From Dehalococcoidales bacterium (GTDB lineage Bacteria; Chloroflexota; Dehalococcoidia; Dehalococcoidales; RBG-16-60-22), in NCBI GenBank assembly GCA_023135135.1, contig JAGLTT010000006.1, positions 1-13,855 on the forward strand: 13,855 nt of DNA, read 5' to 3'. Of the stretch, positions 11,985-13,855 are shown piece by piece; position 1 is the first letter of the stretch, and each line of letters starts with the position of its first letter. The position numbers and the translations under genes are program-made. Under the pieces are notes generated by a model. That model had not been told where the DNA came from. It saw only the letters and a list, made by a program, of their open reading frames with translations, and did no database searches.

Positions 11985-13301
11985 CTACCATGTCTGGCTT
12001 ATGGTCTCACCGGCGGGGGGCCTGGGAGAGCGTACGAAAAACATCAACAACGTCGCCAATGCGGCGAATATAAGGGCGGTGATAAAGGCTAAATTATAAC
12101 TTCCGTCGTTATCGAATACCCAGCCGTAGAACACCGGGGCGATCAGTCCCACGGGAGATAAGAAGGCTATCACGGTACCGAGTATGGAGCCGAACGACTT
12201 CCTGCCGAAGTAGCGGCCGATCATTACGATAACCAGAGGCGTTACCGCTCCCGAACTGAGGCCGTGACATGCAAGCAGTACGTAAACCCCCGGCAAATTC
12301 TGAAACACCAGGTAAACTCCCAGGCCGATGACCTGCAGCAGAAACGCCCCGACTAACAGTAACTGGACGCGACTCTTGGGAACACGGTCGGCTACAAGTC
12401 CGCCGAAAAACCTGGCCGGCACGGTAAAGACTATCATCATGCCCATCATACTGCTGGCTACGGCCTCTGTTATTCCTATATCGGTCAAAAAGGGGAAAAT
12501 ATGCACGTTGAACCCGCCGGCGATGAAGTTATGAGCACTGAAACTGATAATCAACAGCCAGTACGTACCGGTTTTAATCGCCTGCCTGAAGGTGTACTCT
12601 ACTTCTTCAGACTCCGAGGCATATCCCGCGGTCTTAGCAGCCATTCCGCTCTGTTCTTCCGTGTCAGGGCTAACCTCAGCCCCGTCAGGCAGCATGTTGT
12701 AGTATTCAGGGCGCTGCGGTTTGATCAACATATAGGCAAACGGTACGCTGGCGAACATGATGATACCCCAGACGAGGCAGGTGAACCGCCAGCCCTCAAG
12801 GTCTATCAGCGGAGTGATTATCTGGAGTACGATGATACCGAAAATACTGATAATAGCGAACTTGATGCCCTGCGCCAGTCCTCTCCGGCGCATAAACCAG
12901 TCGTTAATCGACTTGTCACAGGCAACCGTCAGGCCGATATTAAGTCCGAGTCCTATCAGGACGCCCCAGGCGACATAGTAATGCCATACCTCGGTGACAT
13001 AGTTCATGAATACCATGCCGACCCCGGCGACGCAGATGCCGAAAATAATAATCCATTTAGGACCGAACTTATCCGAGAGCCAGCCTACCAGCGGCGAAGT
13101 AATCCCGCCTTCAAGTCGCCCGATTCCCGCGGCCAAGGACGTAAAAGCGCGGTTTAGGCCCAGGTCTTCGGCAATGGGCTTGAAGAACACGGATATTCCG
13201 TAGGTATTGAAGCCGTGACCCAGGCCGGAAATGATGCCGATGAACGCTACGGACCACCATCCGAAGAATACACGGGGACCGGATTTTTTACCTTGCGACA
13301 A
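11985..13301 (-). CDS. MFS transporter, monocarboxylate/OFA-like
   Basis: This is a major facilitator superfamily inner-membrane carrier with about 12 hydrophobic helices in two six-helix halves. They are joined by a charged cytoplasmic loop at about residues 195-235 (rich in Glu, with P-D-T-E-E-Q). The family motif between helices 2 and 3 is G-W-L-S-D-K-F-G-P-K (73-82), and the second half has a matching G-G-L-V-A-D-R-V-P-K. The opening V-F-F-G-W-W is typical of oxalate/formate antiporter-like and monocarboxylate-porter-like members, so a small organic acid substrate is the best guess. I place the start at TTG 13301 (438 residues), since GAGGT lies 6 bases upstream. The in-frame ATG at 13337 has no ribosome site and would prepend M-V-N-L-L-L-L-N-R-G. 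It follows the Lrp/AsnC gene by 58 bases on the same strand, so the two are probably co-transcribed. Confidence 0.88.
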   Translation of the reverse strand: MSQGKKSGPRVFFGWWSVAFIGIISGLGHGFNTYGISVFFKPIAEDLGLNRAFTSLAAGIGRLEGGITSPLVGWLSDKFGPKWIIIFGICVAGVGMVFMNYVTEVWHYYVAWGVLIGLGLNIGLTVACDKSINDWFMRRRGLAQGIKFAIISIFGIIVLQIITPLIDLEGWRFTCLVWGIIMFASVPFAYMLIKPQRPEYYNMLPDGAEVSPDTEEQSGMAAKTAGYASESEEVEYTFRQAIKTGTYWLLIISFSAHNFIAGGFNVHIFPFLTDIGITEAVASSMMGMMIVFTVPARFFGGLVADRVPKSRVQLLLVGAFLLQVIGLGVYLVFQNLPGVYVLLACHGLSSGAVTPLVIVMIGRYFGRKSFGSILGTVIAFLSPVGLIAPVFYGWVFDNDGSYNLAFITALIFAALATLLMFFVRSPRPPAGETISQTW

Positions 13302-13359
13302 TATATTACCTCGATTTAAAAGTAAGAGATTAACCATGTAGGCGCGGTCTTAAGGTATA

Positions 13360-13827
13360 TTATGATTTACAGAGCGCGGTTACGTCCAGATTGTGTTCCC
13401 AGGGACTCCGCGAAATATGCATGGCCACAAAGGTAGTCGTCCTGACGATTTCCGTTATGTTGGCGATTACATTCTTGACGAACTCGTCGAACTCCTTGGG
13501 CGTGTGAAAAACGAAAACCCCGATTATATCATAGGTACCGGTGCAACCGCACAGGTAATAAACGTTGGGGCTTTTAATAAGCAGCTGCTCTACCCGTTCG
13601 GCAGAACCCACTTTGACCTCAATACACATGACACACATGAAATTAAGTCCCAACTGCTCGGGATTAGCTATGGCACTTATTTTAATCGTACCGCTTTTTA
13701 CCAGTCCCCTGACCCTGTTGCGGATGGTCCCTTCCGATACTTCCAGCTTCCGGCCGATTTCACGGAAACTCTGCCTGGCGTCTTCCTGCAGCTCCCTGAT
13801 TATTTTCTGACCGAGTTCATCCAGCAT
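13360..13827 (-). CDS. Lrp/AsnC-family transcriptional regulator
   Basis: This 155-residue protein has the standard family length and layout. An N-terminal helix-turn-helix spans residues 8-48 (I-I-R-E-L-Q-E-D-A-R and later V-S-E-G-T-I-R-N-R-V-R-G-L). A C-terminal RAM/AsnC ligand-sensing domain spans about 62-138, with the G-T-Y-D-I-I-G-V-F-V-F strand at 97-107 equivalent to the family's G-x-Y-D element. Such proteins form octamers or higher assemblies and respond to amino acids or related small molecules. Many control a neighbouring transporter. AGGAGG lies 6 bases before the ATG. The MFS gene is directly downstream, so that carrier is the obvious target. A cluster of Cys (65, 68, 93, 95) in the ligand domain is unusual and might allow redox or metal sensing; this is inference. 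Confidence 0.92.
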   Translation of the reverse strand: MLDELGQKIIRELQEDARQSFREIGRKLEVSEGTIRNRVRGLVKSGTIKISAIANPEQLGLNFMCVMCIEVKVGSAERVEQLLIKSPNVYYLCGCTGTYDIIGVFVFHTPKEFDEFVKNVIANITEIVRTTTFVAMHISRSPWEHNLDVTALCKS

Positions 13828-13855
13828 ATCACACCTCCTGAACAGGGTTGAGTAA

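Noticed and set aside
12501..13157. Long plus-strand open frame (218 codons) inside the MFS gene
   Set aside because: It is antisense to a clear 12-helix transporter, its translation has no family pattern, and it lacks a ribosome site.

Overview
The window reads as ordinary bacterial chromosome from an anaerobe of moderate GC content. The gene types point to a Chloroflexota/Dehalococcoidia-like lineage: a lipoprotein with a long Pro/Glu/Ala spacer, a uroporphyrinogen-decarboxylase-fold protein that is not HemE, an Fe-S aldo/keto reductase, a DUF169 protein, an OFA-like MFS carrier and an Lrp/AsnC regulator. This placement is inferred from gene content; no rRNA or marker gene is present to confirm it. 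Every gene except one (DUF169, 8302-9087) is on the minus strand, so the map is best read from right to left.

Right end (13827 to 11985): an Lrp/AsnC-type regulator is followed by an MFS transporter that probably starts at TTG. The two look like a regulator-transporter pair. Next, behind its own promoter (TTGACA-18-TAATAT), lies a two-gene unit: a membrane-anchored eight-bladed PQQ-type beta-propeller (11890-10601) and an FAD-dependent oxidoreductase (10540-9173). That unit converges on the DUF169 gene at a symmetric hairpin (9108-9145) that can terminate both.

Middle (9087 to 3744): the DUF169 gene is divergent from a four-gene minus-strand unit made of a two-domain cupin protein, an Fe-S aldo/keto reductase (apparent ATT start), a UROD/methyltransferase-fold protein, and a TIGR04076-like protein with an extra C-terminal half. 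A strong promoter (TTGATA-17-TATAAT, 8202-8230) lies in the divergent spacer beside imperfect direct repeats. This is the part most likely to be an uncharacterised pathway. The parts suggest anaerobic chemistry on a small carboxylate, tetrapyrrole or methylated substrate, but the sequence does not identify the substrate.

Left (3743 to 3009): about 700 bases with few intact genes. They hold a 3' remnant of a TPR protein and two further short coding-like scraps on alternating strands, consistent with gene decay. Left end (2862 to 1): a peptide/oligopeptide-type ABC importer operon, consisting of a substrate-binding lipoprotein, a DppB-type permease and the first codons of what is probably the DppC-type partner. 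It is driven by a promoter at 3029-3056 and has a 160-nt leader with three Shine-Dalgarno-like motifs and a three-codon ORF.

I saw no tRNA, rRNA, CRISPR array, intact transposase or phage gene.
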